Assembly (NCBI GenBank): GCA_917880885.1
Contig: OU862922.1
Span: 25,358,627 to 25,422,626 of the forward strand
Direction of reading: 5' to 3'
Origin: Limnephilus marmoratus
Taxonomy: Eukaryota; Arthropoda; Insecta; Trichoptera; Limnephilidae
Length of the DNA stretch: 64,000 bases
In this document: positions 33,149 to 44,318 of the stretch, one piece after another
Layout: each line of letters starts with the position of its first letter
Numbering within the stretch: the stretch's first letter is position 1
Position numbers and translations under genes: made by a program
Notes under the pieces: generated by a model
Database searches by the model: none
Seen by the model: only the letters and a program-made list of their open reading frames with translations
Told to the model about the DNA's origin: nothing

Positions 33149-34014
33149 GAGAGGGACAGCCAAATTTAGGTTGTTTTTAAAAATAATAATTTTTTATTAA
33201 AATTATTAGTTTTTAATTTTTAGAAAAATAAAATTTAATTATCTCACACATTTTTTAAAGCAGGTGTCCTCGCGTCCACGGGTGTCATTCATTTGTGAAA
33301 ATACCTCATTGCTGTCGTTTTATTTTTGTACGACCTTCAGAATAATTGGTTAGATCCTTGAAGGTTATGTGACTTTTAAAATAGCTTGACGAAAAAGCCT
33401 ACGTATTTATTTTTTGAGGCAATAAATATATTCTCCATTTCGTTTCAAACATACGAAACACAGTTTTTATTACTTAGATTTTCCCGTAATTTGCATTCAT
33501 GTGGCTATCTATACATTGATTTTTTTCTCCGATGACTAACTAAATGCTTTCCCTCAAAGAAGTGAAAAGAGGCGGAAATAGTCAAGCCATCGCGTCTACA
33601 GTACATATCAACCATTGTTTTTACAAATTCTCGTTTCTCATCGAACAATTTTCAAATACAAATCTGAAGTTATATTAGAGACTTTTTAGTTAATGGACTT
33701 TTTTTAAAATTTATATTAATTTTGGAAAAGTTTTCTTGCTGTCATGTTGATGCGATTAAAGTTTCTCGTCTGCAGGCGCCCTTACTTTTTGCAGATTCAG
33801 TTCTAGCCGTAACCATAGTTATATTATTGACAGTTGATTTTTTTCACGTTTGGGTTATGTTTGTTTGTCTGTCTTTTACGCGATTTTGAAGTGAAACTTC
33901 TTTAGCCCCATTAGTGATTTGAAATTCGGATGAAACGGAAATGCGTCACAAAAAATTATTATTTTTCGGTCTCTGTAATGCAGTAAATTCACGACTACGC
34001 ACTTGCCTCCAATA
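33149..34014. other. No recognised feature
   Basis: AT-rich; no structure assigned. Confidence 0.45.
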
Positions 34015-34090
34015 GGGTCGCGGTATGAAGCGCCCGACTCTCAGCGCCCAGAGAGACACCCAGCGAACGCAGGTTCGAAACTCTACTAAA
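34015..34090 (+). repeat. tRNA-like sequence, degenerate
   Basis: A good B box (GCAGGTTCGAAACTC, 34069-34083), a middle arm CTCT/AGAG (about 34039-34054) and a weak A-box region. No paired acceptor stem. tRNA pseudogene or SINE head. Confidence 0.4.
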
Positions 34091-35069
34091 TCCCCAATCT
34101 TCAAACCACTTTAAAATAAACAGGCAAAAAAGAAAGCGGCATCTAGCGACTTTCTAGTTTCAATTCTACTACGTGTGAATTGTACACTCTGATTTTTTTG
34201 TGTAAAACCTTTATTAAAGCAGACCCAAAATGAACATAACCGTACACATGTCACTTTATCTTTGGACGCCTACTTACTTGATATATTTTTAGACATACTG
34301 ATAAGGAGATAAGGTACCAATTTTAAATGTCAAGGTTTACCCCTGAAAGCTATCAATGTCATTCTATTATTGCACCCGGTCTAGAAACCTCCCACGCAAC
34401 CAACTTAAAATGTTCAAATAATACAAATAATTTCCTTTTAAAGACATGGAATGACGTCAAATGAGAGCATATTGCTACAGGGTGTTTGTCAATGATGCTA
34501 GTTATTAAATATTTCGATTCTCGATCATATGTACGGGTAGGTACGTATGGAACGACTAGCGAAAGTTAGAGGAAACTCAAGACAGCATTGGCGCAACACT
34601 CACTGCCTTACTTACTGCTGCGAAAAATCCGGCAACTTTTAATTTTCATAGAATTAAAAGTTCATAACGAGATAAAAATTGAAGTGATCGTTTTGTTGAA
34701 AATTCCTTATACAATAGGATTTTTTTTTAAATGTTGAATTATCTGAAATTTTTCAACGCTTTAATAATGTTTTCGGTAAGCTTTTTTTCAACTTTTCTCG
34801 GGTTTGAGGATTAAAATATTTCAATTTTTAAATACTAGTACATTTCAAATAAAACATCTAAAAGGTAATTTTATTTAGTTTCCAAAATGGTATTTGTTTT
34901 TTTAGACATTTTCAAAAATAAGAAATATATTGGAAATTTATAATACCTTGGATAAAAGTTGAGACATTATTAATAAAATAAGTTTTTACAATAGATACAT
35001 TACCCTCTTTGGCTGTATAAGCAATGTACACATCTTTTTTTAACATATTCTAATTAGTAAGGTTTTTAC
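34091..35069. other. No gene; short repeat shared with 35.75 kb
   Basis: About 34520-34605 (GATCATATGTACGGGTAGGT ... GAGGAAACTCAAGACAGCAT) is similar to 35762-35823, which directly abuts element P copy 2. Otherwise nothing recognised. Confidence 0.45.
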
Positions 35070-35666
35070 GTAGAGTCACGTGGGGTAACCGTACGCAGAG
35101 TGTAAGTGTTCGCAATGATGTTTCCGAGGTGGTCGTGCGTGTTTCGCGCCCGCACGTTACTTAATTCAGTAGCGTTTTGGGTCGCATTGAAGCAGGATAT
35201 GAGTACAGTTAATCCTAATTTGAAAATAAAAATTTGTAGGTAAATTACTGTTTTTCGTGCTTTTTCTTAAATTTTGTCATCTGCTATCGACATGTTTGCT
35301 TACCGATGTGTGCTATTGTGTAACCAACTGAGTCAGAGCGATGTGGTCTATGATAATTTTTGGTAAAATATTGTTAGTTACACGGATGCAAAGTGATAAT
35401 TCTATTAAAGATAACCACTAATCTGATTTGAACACTTCTCTACGGCAAGCGAATACTTACCCCGCACGTGGGGTAGGTGTTCGTAATCGACATGCATGTA
35501 AATATTTTTATATAACTTTTTGATTTATGAACTGCATAAGGTTTTAACGTTTCTTTGAGATTCCTTAATGATTAATAAACATAAAAAAATGAGCAAAATA
35601 CCCAAAGCGTTTTAATACAAAAATCCCAATGTAAAAACTGCGTACGGTTACCCCACGTGATCCTAC
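35070..35666. mobile_element. TIR element, about 0.6 kb
   Basis: Inverted termini: GTAGAGTCACGTGGGGTAAC then CGTACGCAG on the left, and the complement of GTAGGATCACGTGGGGTAAC plus CGTACGCAG on the right (about 27 of 29 matching). CACGTGGGGTA recurs internally near 35466. No ORF and no clear TSD. Nonautonomous DNA transposon, family unknown. Confidence 0.75.
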
Positions 35667-35823
35667 ACGGTAGTTTATCTATTGAATAAAATATTCACGA
35701 AATTTATTTAGCAAGGCTGTAAGTGTTTACCGAAACGGCAGATAATTGAATCTTATGTTTCTATGTCATATGTATGGTAGGTACGAATACTATATGATTG
35801 AGGAAACTCAGGCATCATTGGGG

Positions 35824-36691
35824 CAATAGGCCACTTGCATCACATTTTTTTAATTTTTTTTCCGGTTTAGGCAAACATTCTAAGACATTCTGCATTTTTT
35901 TTTTTTTAATCAAATTTTTGAAACCCTGGGGATTTTTTGAAAATTTCAATCCGATAAATCAGACCATTTTTTATAAACCGGAAAGACGGGACATAATTTT
36001 ATAGGTGTGAAAAAACGATAATTACATAGCCGAAAATCATTTAAAAAAAAAATAACGTTTTCCACACGAATTGCACAGGAGAATAACGAGGCATACCAAA
36101 AATATTACATCTCATAAATATTTTTTTTCCTTGATCCATCTTATTGACCATAAATCATTATAATGAACAGCGTTTATATTACTAAATTCAATGTAATATA
36201 CTTGTACTTGTAAATTATAATAATAATAAGAATATTATAAAATTTTATTTTGTTAAAATCAGCACCATAATCATTATACCTCTAAAACACGTACCGACAT
36301 CATCTGCACGTTCTGAAGAGAACCCCGTAGATCATTAAAAGTACGGGGTTCTCTTCAGAGCATCTGTCAAAAAGTGAAACCAAATGATAAGTTCGCAGAG
36401 AACAAACAATAAATCTAGTGAACGAATTCAAAAATTCGCCTAAAATCAAAGTGATGCCATATAAAAAAATAAATCAGTGTGGAATTTAAAAAAAATAATA
36501 GGAACATTTTCGGAGACGGGACATTTTCATGTAGTGACGTCACGAGCCTAAATAATGGATTTATTTATTAAAAAATAACAAAAACTGTACATTGCTAAAC
36601 AATTTTACTAACTTTTTCTTAATCTTAGTAAAAAGATCTATCCACATGATTTTTTCCAAGTCGTTATGAAATCCATGCAAGTGGTCTATTG
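35824..36691 (-). mobile_element. Inverted-repeat element P, copy 2
   Basis: Full-length inverted counterpart of 27160-28030 (868 bp), about 7.8 kb away. The 17-bp TIR has one change on the right (GTGGTC for GTGGCC). The central GAGAACCCCGTA hairpin is conserved. It is inserted next to a repeat shared with 34.5 kb. Confidence 0.85.
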
Positions 36692-37234
36692 GTTGAGCAA
36701 GAGAAGAAGATCTGTTGAGGTACTTCACAAGTCCACGATAGGAATGAAACAGACTGGATGCCCCGAACTGCAGATAATTGCCGGTCTAGAATGTGTACTA
36801 TCACCGACTTGCGTTGGTTTTGATAAAAGCCGGAAAAGAAAAAAAAAGCTGGAAAGATTTGGCTGATGCCCATATTGCCCTTGTTCTTAACTCATGAAGA
36901 TTAGTAGCATGACAGTAAATGATCTGTGATAAGCAAGTTGAACTTAATTATTTAAAACCGAAGTTGTTTTGTTTTTGGTTTTAAGTTCCTCCTAAGTTAA
37001 AAATAAATATAGGGTTTTTAACTCGTAGAATTAAAACAATATTAGAAACATAAAACTTTGAAATTTTTTTTTTGTTTATTTTTTCGGTTTGACTTCCTTA
37101 CCAGGTAATCGGAAATTAACTGCGCAACCAACCTTGCTAAATTCCATTTTTTGTAACCGACATTAATTTCGTATATTAATAACATAATAACTTTAATTGC
37201 TTAAAGCGATCGTAATTGCCACCAAAAAAGTTGA
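36692..37234. other. No recognised feature
   Basis: A short frame (36666-36866) and its neighbours show no family I can name with confidence. Confidence 0.4.
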
Positions 37235-37330
37235 AAGAATGCACTGTCATTGACAATGAGTGAACCTGCCGAGTTTCAGCTCGATCGGATGTCGAAAAGT
37301 GAGCTAATTTCCACTCCAAGATTAAGCGTC
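37235..37330 (+). repeat. Repeat T, copy 2
   Basis: Same core as 31930: TTTCAGCTCGATCGGATGTC, then AAAAGTGAGCTAATTTCC. Preceded by GCACTGTCATTGACAATGAG, also found in inverted form near 50230. Confidence 0.6.
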
Positions 37331-37392
37331 ATTCGTACTCGTACAATTTGTTCAATCAAGAAAAGAAAAGTAAAATTCAAAAGAATGTACTT

Positions 37393-38346
37393 AATAAACA
37401 AAAATTTTAACAAAACAATAAAACGTCTTCAAAAATGCACTAAAAAGTAAAAAAATAATTTCGTATTCTTCTACAACTCCATCATCAACTTACTTTCTCT
37501 ACTACTCATCAATATGTAGGTACGATTGTTACTTTTGGAGTCAGTGTCAGTCAAGATAGGTTTGTAACTACATACATAGTTATAGGTGAGATGTGCTTGT
37601 GTCGCACGGGCGACTTTACGAGGCGAGAGGCGAGAGCGGGCCGCGGCGTGAGGGGAGCTGTCAAGTGAACTCGTCGGGCCGGTTACCTTTGCTGACACCG
37701 ACTCCAAAAATAAAAATCGTACCTAAATATTGATGAGTAGAAAAAGTAAGTTGATTATGGAGTTGTAGAAGAATACGAAATTATTTTTTTACTTTTTAGT
37801 GCATTTTTGAAGACGTTTTTTTGTTTTGTTAAAATTTTTGTTTATTTTTGATTTTTAGTGAATCTGAAGTACCTACACTAATTAATTTGTCTGAATATGG
37901 GTAGACCTACTAAACGTGCTGCTCATATGAGACAGACATAATTTGACCATAACGACGTTAGGGTCTTCCTAAGAATTGAAGAGTTCCGTTACTTTGTCAT
38001 GGATCCGGTAATCAGAACCTAACCAAACTCTCATCAAACTACCCTTGAAGTACATCCTTTCCAATAAAAAAAAGAATCGTCGAAATCGGTTAGCGTGGTA
38101 ATGAGTTATTCGTCCATTGTCGCGCACATACTTGATGCAAATTTAAGGCTTATACGGTTTTCTCATGGATGCCAGTGTCGGAACTGAACCAAATTAAAAT
38201 GGGACAACATGGGAAGCACCAGCTTACAAATAAAAAAAGAATCATCAATATCGGTTTACCCACTCGAAAGTTCTGAGGTAACAAACATAAAAAAAAAATA
38301 CAGTCGAATTGAGAACCTCCTCTTTTTTGAAGTCGTTTAAAAAGGA
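37393..38346 (+). repeat. Repeat V, copy 1, with foldback head
   Basis: The left part is a large inverted repeat (about 37393-37560 against 37690-37860): AAATGCACTAAAAAGT, TCGTATTCTTCTACAAC and GGAGTCAGTGTCAG face their complements around a GC-rich centre (GGCGAGAGCGGGCCGCGG). The right part is a non-coding body ending AACCTCCTC...TTTGAAGTCGTTTAAAA, a 3' end I know as very common in insect genomes. Copy 2 at 46009-46892. Confidence 0.75.
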
Positions 38347-38699
38347 CAATTATTCTATTGGTGGACCAGAAATTCTTTTAATACGTGATTTTAGTAAGCG
38401 CCTACCACAAAACAGAAAAAAGAGAGACGGATCATGAACAATCAATAGTATTGCCAATCATTCATCCATACTTTCCAAATTACATCTACGATTACTGGCG
38501 GTTCCATACACACATAACTTTGCAGTTTTGATAGTTTGTGTAGCTCGGCGACAGTTGAAACGCTTAGTCACACCTAATCTCCCTTCATATCTTATCAACG
38601 GTATTAACTTACATATCAGTTCAAGCAATGTATGTTTTCATTTAGTTACTTATTAGTAATAGTTTTGTTAACATCTCATCAGGAGTGCTGAAGTGTTCG

Positions 38700-39633
38700 C
38701 ATGTTTTACCATGTAGATGTTGTAACATATCTATTTCGTGAGCAGGTACTGCTCAAAATAGGTACTGTTTATTGTCTATGCTTTATTTATTATTTATTAT
38801 TTTTTTTTTAACTTTGTTGGTTGGCCAAACCACAAGGGGACCGGAAACGTCATTCGAGGAAAGATGGCGGCGGACATCACGTAATTTTTTGAGGCGAGAG
38901 GAGATTATTGACGAGGAGTTTTTGTTATGAGAGATTCTAGTGCGATGTAGCCTAGAATGAGTTTTATTTTTCGTTCTGTGAGTGTGTGACGACTCAAATG
39001 GCATAGAAGCCTTATTATTTTGTTTAATTCCTCGCCGGATGCCGTGTGATTGCTTTATCCGCGTGCGGAAGTGAATTTAAACTGTAATCAACGGGCGATG
39101 TATTGATTACTTTGCTGTTCCTTGGGACGGTGAGATTTCTACACGCCGCTTGATGGGTGTAGATCAGCTGTGCCTGGTTGTTGGGTGGAATCCCTTTAAA
39201 TGAAGCGGCTTTGCGACTCTGGGGGAGTGCGCCGACATTGCTGTTCCTTGGGCCGGTGAGATTTCTACACGCCGCTTGATGGGTGTAGATCAGCTGTGCC
39301 TGGTTGTTGGGTGGATTTCCTTTAAACTTGTGGTCCCATGACGTGCTGAACGGTGTCTTGGGGATTGCTGTCGTCGTTTGGAGGAGTGTCACGACACGAC
39401 AGGCACAGCTGATCTACACCCATCAAGCGGCGTGTAGAAATCTCACCGGCCCAAGGAACAGCAAAGTAATCAATACATCGCCCGTTGATTACAGTTTAAA
39501 TTCACTTCCGCACGCGGATAAAGCAATCACTCGGCATCCGGCGAGGAATTAAACAAAATAATAAGGCTTCTATGCCATTTGAGTCGTCACACACTCACAG
39601 AACGAAAAATAAAACTCATTCTAGGCTACATCG
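38700..39633 (-). mobile_element. Foldback element W, copy 1
   Basis: Arms 38941-39177 and 39398-39633 are inverted copies of about 237 bp with few mismatches. In the stem, a 76-bp segment with GCTTGATGGGTGTAGATCAG is present twice in direct orientation (39115 and 39241, period 126). Left of the arm, W continues to about 38700 with AACTTTGTTGGTTGGCC and GTACTGTTTATTGTCTATG. The copy at 54300-55020 matches the left half and flank in opposite orientation. The frames here are shadows. Confidence 0.75.
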
Positions 39634-39660
39634 CAAGGTTTTATTAATAAGTATTTTTGG

Positions 39661-40113
39661 GAACCGGGAACCATTTATTGGATAACCAACACCTCTGCCA
39701 TAGGTCACCCCAAGTGGTTCGTTACGTTTGGTGACTTAGCAGGGGTGCACGGGTTCATGGGGTGATGTTTGTCCAGATCTTAGCGGCGGATGCGTCTGCC
39801 CACCTGCTGCATGGCGAACCGGATCAAGGGAGACTGGTTGAGGGAGGCCTTTTGACCTTCTCAGCCGGACTCTCGACCCATCGCCGTGCATTGCAGTTGG
39901 AGGGATGGATTGATACGTCCGTCACTCCTGGATATACTGACCCCTAGATTCATACCTACTCCTCATACTTTTTTCCTTCCCAGTACCTTCTATCCTTCCC
40001 TTCCTTAAAAAGACCCTCCACACAGCATCCCCTAAGACGACATAGGCCCTGAGGGAAAATTTTTTCCTCAGGATTTCTTGTGTGGGGCTAATGTAAAATT
40101 AAAAAAAAATAAT
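39661..40113 (+). repeat. Retroposon-like repeat Z, most complete
   Basis: From GGGAACCATTTATTGGATAA to GCTAATGTAAAATTAAAAAA. It has a B-box-like GTGCACGGGTTCATGG about 85 bp in and an A-rich 3' end, so a SINE-like origin is possible, but I cannot name the family. Other copies: 50972-52203 (interrupted), 41945-42052 (3' part) and 31652-31890 (minus). It abuts the truncated right arm of W. Confidence 0.65.
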
Positions 40114-40470
40114 AGGGTTTTGATAAATAATTAAAAAAATATATTTTGCACATGTAATTCCTCAATTTAAAAAACTTTTGAACAACACCAATAAAGAAAA
40201 ACCATCTACAAGGCACTCTGTATAGCGCCATCCACACATTTTGTTTTCAACTTTTCTCAAATTGTCCCCAGGGCGAAAGTAAATTTTTTCAATTATGATT
40301 TTTTTTTCTCAGAATCTTTGAACGTAATATAAATATTCAGAAAGCCTTCGAAGCAACTTATTCAGTAATAGCGTGGGTATGAACTAATTCATGACTTAAA
40401 TTTCAATGATTTCTCCCTAGTAGGTGGGTGAAAGTCAGTAAATTTTGCATTCTTAAATTGAAATATTTTA
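40114..40470. other. No recognised feature
   Basis: AT-rich; nothing assigned. Confidence 0.4.
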
Positions 40471-40522
40471 ATTTTATCCTGACGAAAGAAGCATTGGTTT
40501 CGAAACGTGATGATAATTTAGA
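40471..40522 (+). ncRNA. Degenerate hammerhead-like motif
   Basis: CTGACGA (40479-40485), a pairing stem GAAGC/GGTTTC, then GAAACGT. The base after the ACGT palindrome is G, which breaks the NUH rule, and stem I is poor. Single, not paired as in the other loci. Confidence 0.35.
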
Positions 40523-40794
40523 TTAAATGAGCGATGTATTCAAAGTGATTTGTTTTTATTTCAGTAAAATTACGCTTTCGAATTTGCAAATATTAAACTG
40601 TCAAAAGCAGCGAAGCCAGCAGCCCCCAATGGAGTGCTGGTACCTAACCTGATGGTACCTAGGCGAGAGAAGTTGAGACTTTTGTGAGGTATTCACAAAA
40701 AACGAAATTAACTGCACTGTATTATGAAAATATTAAATTGTTTAAATTAATTAAGTTATCGTTAATTTAATGCGAATAACATAATGTTTTATTT

Positions 40795-41870
40795 CTTTAT
40801 TTATTTATTTTTTCTTTACACTGCAGGTAAAAATGTTTACAATACAACTTTTCACCTCACTTGGCCAAGCCTGTGTTGAGGTTACACAAAATTATACACA
40901 TATTGAACGAGCAATATTGTCGTATTTCTTACAGATTGCGAATATGGGTACCTACTAAACTGATGGCGCTAGGTAGTACATTAATGTAAACATGTAGACT
41001 TTTAGGTTGACCATGTGATCTGATTTAAAAAGGATTAAGTTGTAAATAATAAATACAGTATATAGTATAATATGCTATAAATTTGGCAGAAGGAAGATGA
41101 AAAATACGGTTTAACCAAAAATAATATTAATTTAGCTTAAGCTAATAATTTAGGAAGGACAAAGTAGAGAAAATCAATTGACAATCCTGGACTAACACAA
41201 ATAAAGTCATCTAATTCCATGTACACATTTTAAAAGAATCTTAAATTATTTGTGTTAGTCGAGGATTGTCAATTGATTTTCTCTACTTGTTCATTCCTAA
41301 ATTATGAGCTAATAGAGAAAATCAATTGACAATCCTCGACTAACACAAAAAAAGTCATCTAATTCCTTGTACACATTTTAAAAGAATCTTAAATTATTTG
41401 TGTTAGTCGAGGATTGTCAGTTGATTTTCTCTATTAGCTAATAATTTCGGAAGGACAAAGTAGAGAAAATCAATTGACAATCCTCGACCAACACAAATAA
41501 AGTCATCTAATTCCTTGTACACATTTTAAAAGAATCTTAAATTATTTGTGTTAGTCGAGGATTGTCAATTGATTTTCTCTACTTTGTCCTTCCTAAATTA
41601 TTAGCTAATAGAGAAAATCAATTGACAATCCTCGACTAACACAAATAATTTAAGATTCTTTTAAAATGTGTACCAGAAATTAGATGGAAGGCTATTAAAT
41701 ACGAGTGGAGAATAATTTCTTTGACCAAAAGAAGATTTAGTTTGAATTACCATAAAGTTCAGACCAGAGCCAATTCTCGTAGTACGAATTAGCTGTGTTC
41801 TTTCTGCAATATTAATATTATTAAAAAATCTACAATGTGTAATATATAAACTGTTTCATTCATGTTAACA
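40795..41870 (-). mobile_element. LINE D 3' end with embedded palindromic array
   Basis: Minus-strand LINE: the tail (AAATAAATAAAG type) is at 40795-40812, then 3' UTR, the palindromic array (41139-41645) and the RT C terminus (about 41660-41870: TQLIRTTRIGSGLNFMVIQT, SFGQRNYSPLVFNSLPSNF). The array units are made from this LINE's own sequence just after the RT end. Confidence 0.75.
41139..41676. repeat. 148-bp palindromic tandem array, 3.5 units
   Basis: Forward arms (TAGAGAAAATCAATTGACAA...) start at 41165, 41313, 41461 and 41609. Inverted arms run 41249-41285, 41397-41433 and 41545-41581. Spacing is exactly 148 bp throughout. The long spacer (AAGTCATCTAATTCC...) keeps one orientation in three units and is inverted after the fourth forward arm, while the short spacer (TTAGCTAATAATTT...AAAG) alternates orientation. 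Every arm can pair with either neighbour. Confidence 0.9.
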
Positions 41871-41944
41871 TTCATTATGATTTGCCGGCCTCTGTGTTTC
41901 CTCCTTCCTACAACACGGGTCTCTTCAAGACTAATGTTCATTCC

Positions 41945-42052
41945 TTCCTCTCCTCAAAAAAACCCTCCACACAGCATCCCAGATGACATAGGCCCTGAGG
42001 GAAATTATTTTCCTCAGGGTCTCCTATGTGGAGTTAATGTAAAAAAAAAAAT
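41945..42052 (+). repeat. Repeat Z, 3' part only
   Basis: Shares CTCCACACAGCATCCC, GATGACATAGGCCCTGAGGG, TTTTCCTCAGGGTCTCC and GTTAATGTAAAA with Z, ending in an A run. Confidence 0.7.
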
Positions 42053-42734
42053 ATTACAATTAATGTTAAATTACTACTTTCAGAAACGATAACTTTAAAA
42101 AACACATAAATCATAAAATTGTACACTTTGAAGGAAATTTCGGTTCAGGGCCCCTAAAATCAAATCAAATACATTTGTTTTTGTTCTCACATTTGTTGTC
42201 TTGGTATATAGAATATAGGTAATAATAATTTTACTATCGTATGAATTACAAGCACACATGGTCCACCGATAAAAGCCTTTTTATTCTACCCTTATTTTGA
42301 ACGAGCATACTTTCACGTGAATAACGTACTTTATGTCACACCGTCGCAGGTCACAAGGTCATGGTTTTCGCTGCCAGCTTTAAAAATATCAGGTGAAAAT
42401 ATATCTCGATTTGTACTTACCGTGTAAATACGATCATAATACTTTAATAGGCAGGTAAATAAAAATATTCAATATTGTTGTCGATTATAATATATTTACA
42501 TGAAATTTGATGCCTTTCTTTCACATAAATAATTATTGAGACATTGTTAGTACTTGAAAGAAAAAAAATCGGAGTTGAAAAGAGGCGAAAATAATATAAC
42601 TGTATTTCAACGGGGATTTTCACGTTTTTTTTAATTGTCGAAATAAAGAAAAAAGATTTTTTTATTGTTAGTTGTTAACTTTATGAGTATTCCAATTGTA
42701 ATATTTAACAAAGCAGAAAAATCAGAAAATAGAT
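42053..42734. other. No recognised feature
   Basis: AT-rich; no gene or repeat partner. Confidence 0.45.
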
Positions 42735-42792
42735 ATGGGCACATCTTCGGCTTTCCGGCCGCAACTCTACCAACTGAGCTAATGTGTCCCTG
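42735..42792 (-). repeat. tRNA-like sequence, B box lost
   Basis: The minus strand has a textbook A box (TTAGCTCAGTTGGTAGAG) and an anticodon-like arm CGGC/GCCG, but no TTCGA loop afterwards. A 3'-degraded tRNA pseudogene or SINE head. Confidence 0.5.
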
Positions 42793-43208
42793 TCCGATTC
42801 AGTAATTTTTAATTGCATCGTACTTCGACTAAGAACTACTAACATTTTCTTCATTTTCTAAACGCATATTTTATTGGCTGCTATCTTTATGTATGATTGC
42901 AAGATTCAAATCCGAACTAAATACTACCTAGATTATGGCTGGATAAATTTTTATAAATTTTATTTTTTATATGCAACATCTATTGACTTTTCTGCAAGTC
43001 TAGAATAACATTTTTTTATTTTTACTTTTAACTTTATGAGTAAAACCTATTTCGAAACATTAATGTCGAGTTCACACGAGGACAGTACAGAATACAATAC
43101 AATATTCCCTTCCTGCTCCGTGAACAAACTCGACGGAGCAGGACAGGATAATGGGACAATACAACAATAAATTTTCGATATTTTATCAAATTGATTCATT
43201 AGAAGACC

Positions 43209-44318
43209 TTAAGAGGGTATTACCAGAAAAAAACCAGAAATATGTCATTTTTAAATCAGATTTTAGACGTATTGACATTTTTCCAGAAAAAACTATAAAT
43301 GGATTTCGAAAGATTGTTCTTTTATCCAGCATTCGCATGTTTTAAATTTTAAGAAAAATGTTTATTTTTAGTATAATAAGGTTATACCATGGGTCGTTGG
43401 CAGATTTGTTAAATTTTCGAAAAAGATTTTGTATTATACCACACCCATTTCAAATCACATAATCATGCAGTAAAATAAATCAATACATTATCTGGGTATC
43501 GCATGTTTTAGAATTTTAATTTTAGTTTAAATAAAATCATTAAAAAATATATACGTATCTACATGTGTTTCTTGACGAAAATTGGTCCGTTTGTATACAG
43601 GGTGTCCGGGGGTAAAGTGCATTAACTTCGGGAGGTGATTCTACATGATGGTAGGAGTAAAAAAGATTAACAACTTTTTCCGAAATTCGAACATTTTTTT
43701 TCCCATACAAAACGACGTACCTACTAAAAATCCTTAGTGTGAGGTACGATCTTACATGCTGAGAGCCTGCCGGGGGCCCGACTCGATTGTGATTGGACCG
43801 TATCGTAGCAGCGGAAAATAATAAATCTGGCCGCATACGCCGAACAAAATTTTGCTTTTTACCTCAAAACTACCCCTAAAAGTTGGAATTTCGAAAAAAG
43901 TTATTTATCTTTTTTACTTGTACTATCATGTAGAATCACCTCCCGAAGTTAAAGCACTTTACCCCCGGACACCCTGTATATATTTGCGCACTTACAAACT
44001 AATATATTTCAGATTTTTTTAACATTCTTATTTAACTTATACATTATTGAAAAATGATAAATACTTTTAATCCAAAAATAATTACAAAAAGTAGGTACAT
44101 TATTTTAATAGTTTTATCATCACGCCTTTCAGCATTTTTGGTTCTGGGTATAAATTAAAGCAAATTTGGAATGAAATAAAATCGATATTGAATTATAATT
44201 TTAAAAAGCTGGTACGGAGAATAATTAATCTTTCTCATCGTAACCGCCCTGCACGATCGTGAGAACAACTTTCGAAGAAATGTGGACTTTCGGCCGCTGG
44301 CTGGTTAAACGCTCATAA
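43209..44318 (+). mobile_element. TTAA-flanked element X, copy 2, interrupted by Y
   Basis: Collinear with 19965-20657 but longer because element Y (43598-43976) is inserted. Left TTAA at 43209-43212; the right site has mutated to ATAA (44315-44318). The Y insertion site corresponds to TTGTGTATTTATTTG in copy 1, an approximate empty site. Confidence 0.8.
43598..43976. mobile_element. TIR element Y, copy 3, with TATA TSD
   Basis: 379 bp, starts CAGGGTGTCCGGGGGTAAAG and ends CTTTACCCCCGGACACCCTG. The arms extend inward past GTGATTCTACATGATG and its complement (about 55 bp). TATA on both sides (43594-43597, 43977-43980), so the TSD is TA or TATA. Contains only short shadow frames. Nonautonomous. 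Confidence 0.85.

Noticed and set aside
39024..39552. ORFs with repeated QAQLIYTHQAACRNLT on both strands
   Set aside because: They come from the inverted and direct repeats of foldback element W; the repeated peptide reflects DNA repetition.
41139..41676. CRISPR-like array
   Set aside because: Spacing is regular, but repeats alternate in orientation, spacers are repeated too, and the units derive from a LINE. Eukaryotic context.
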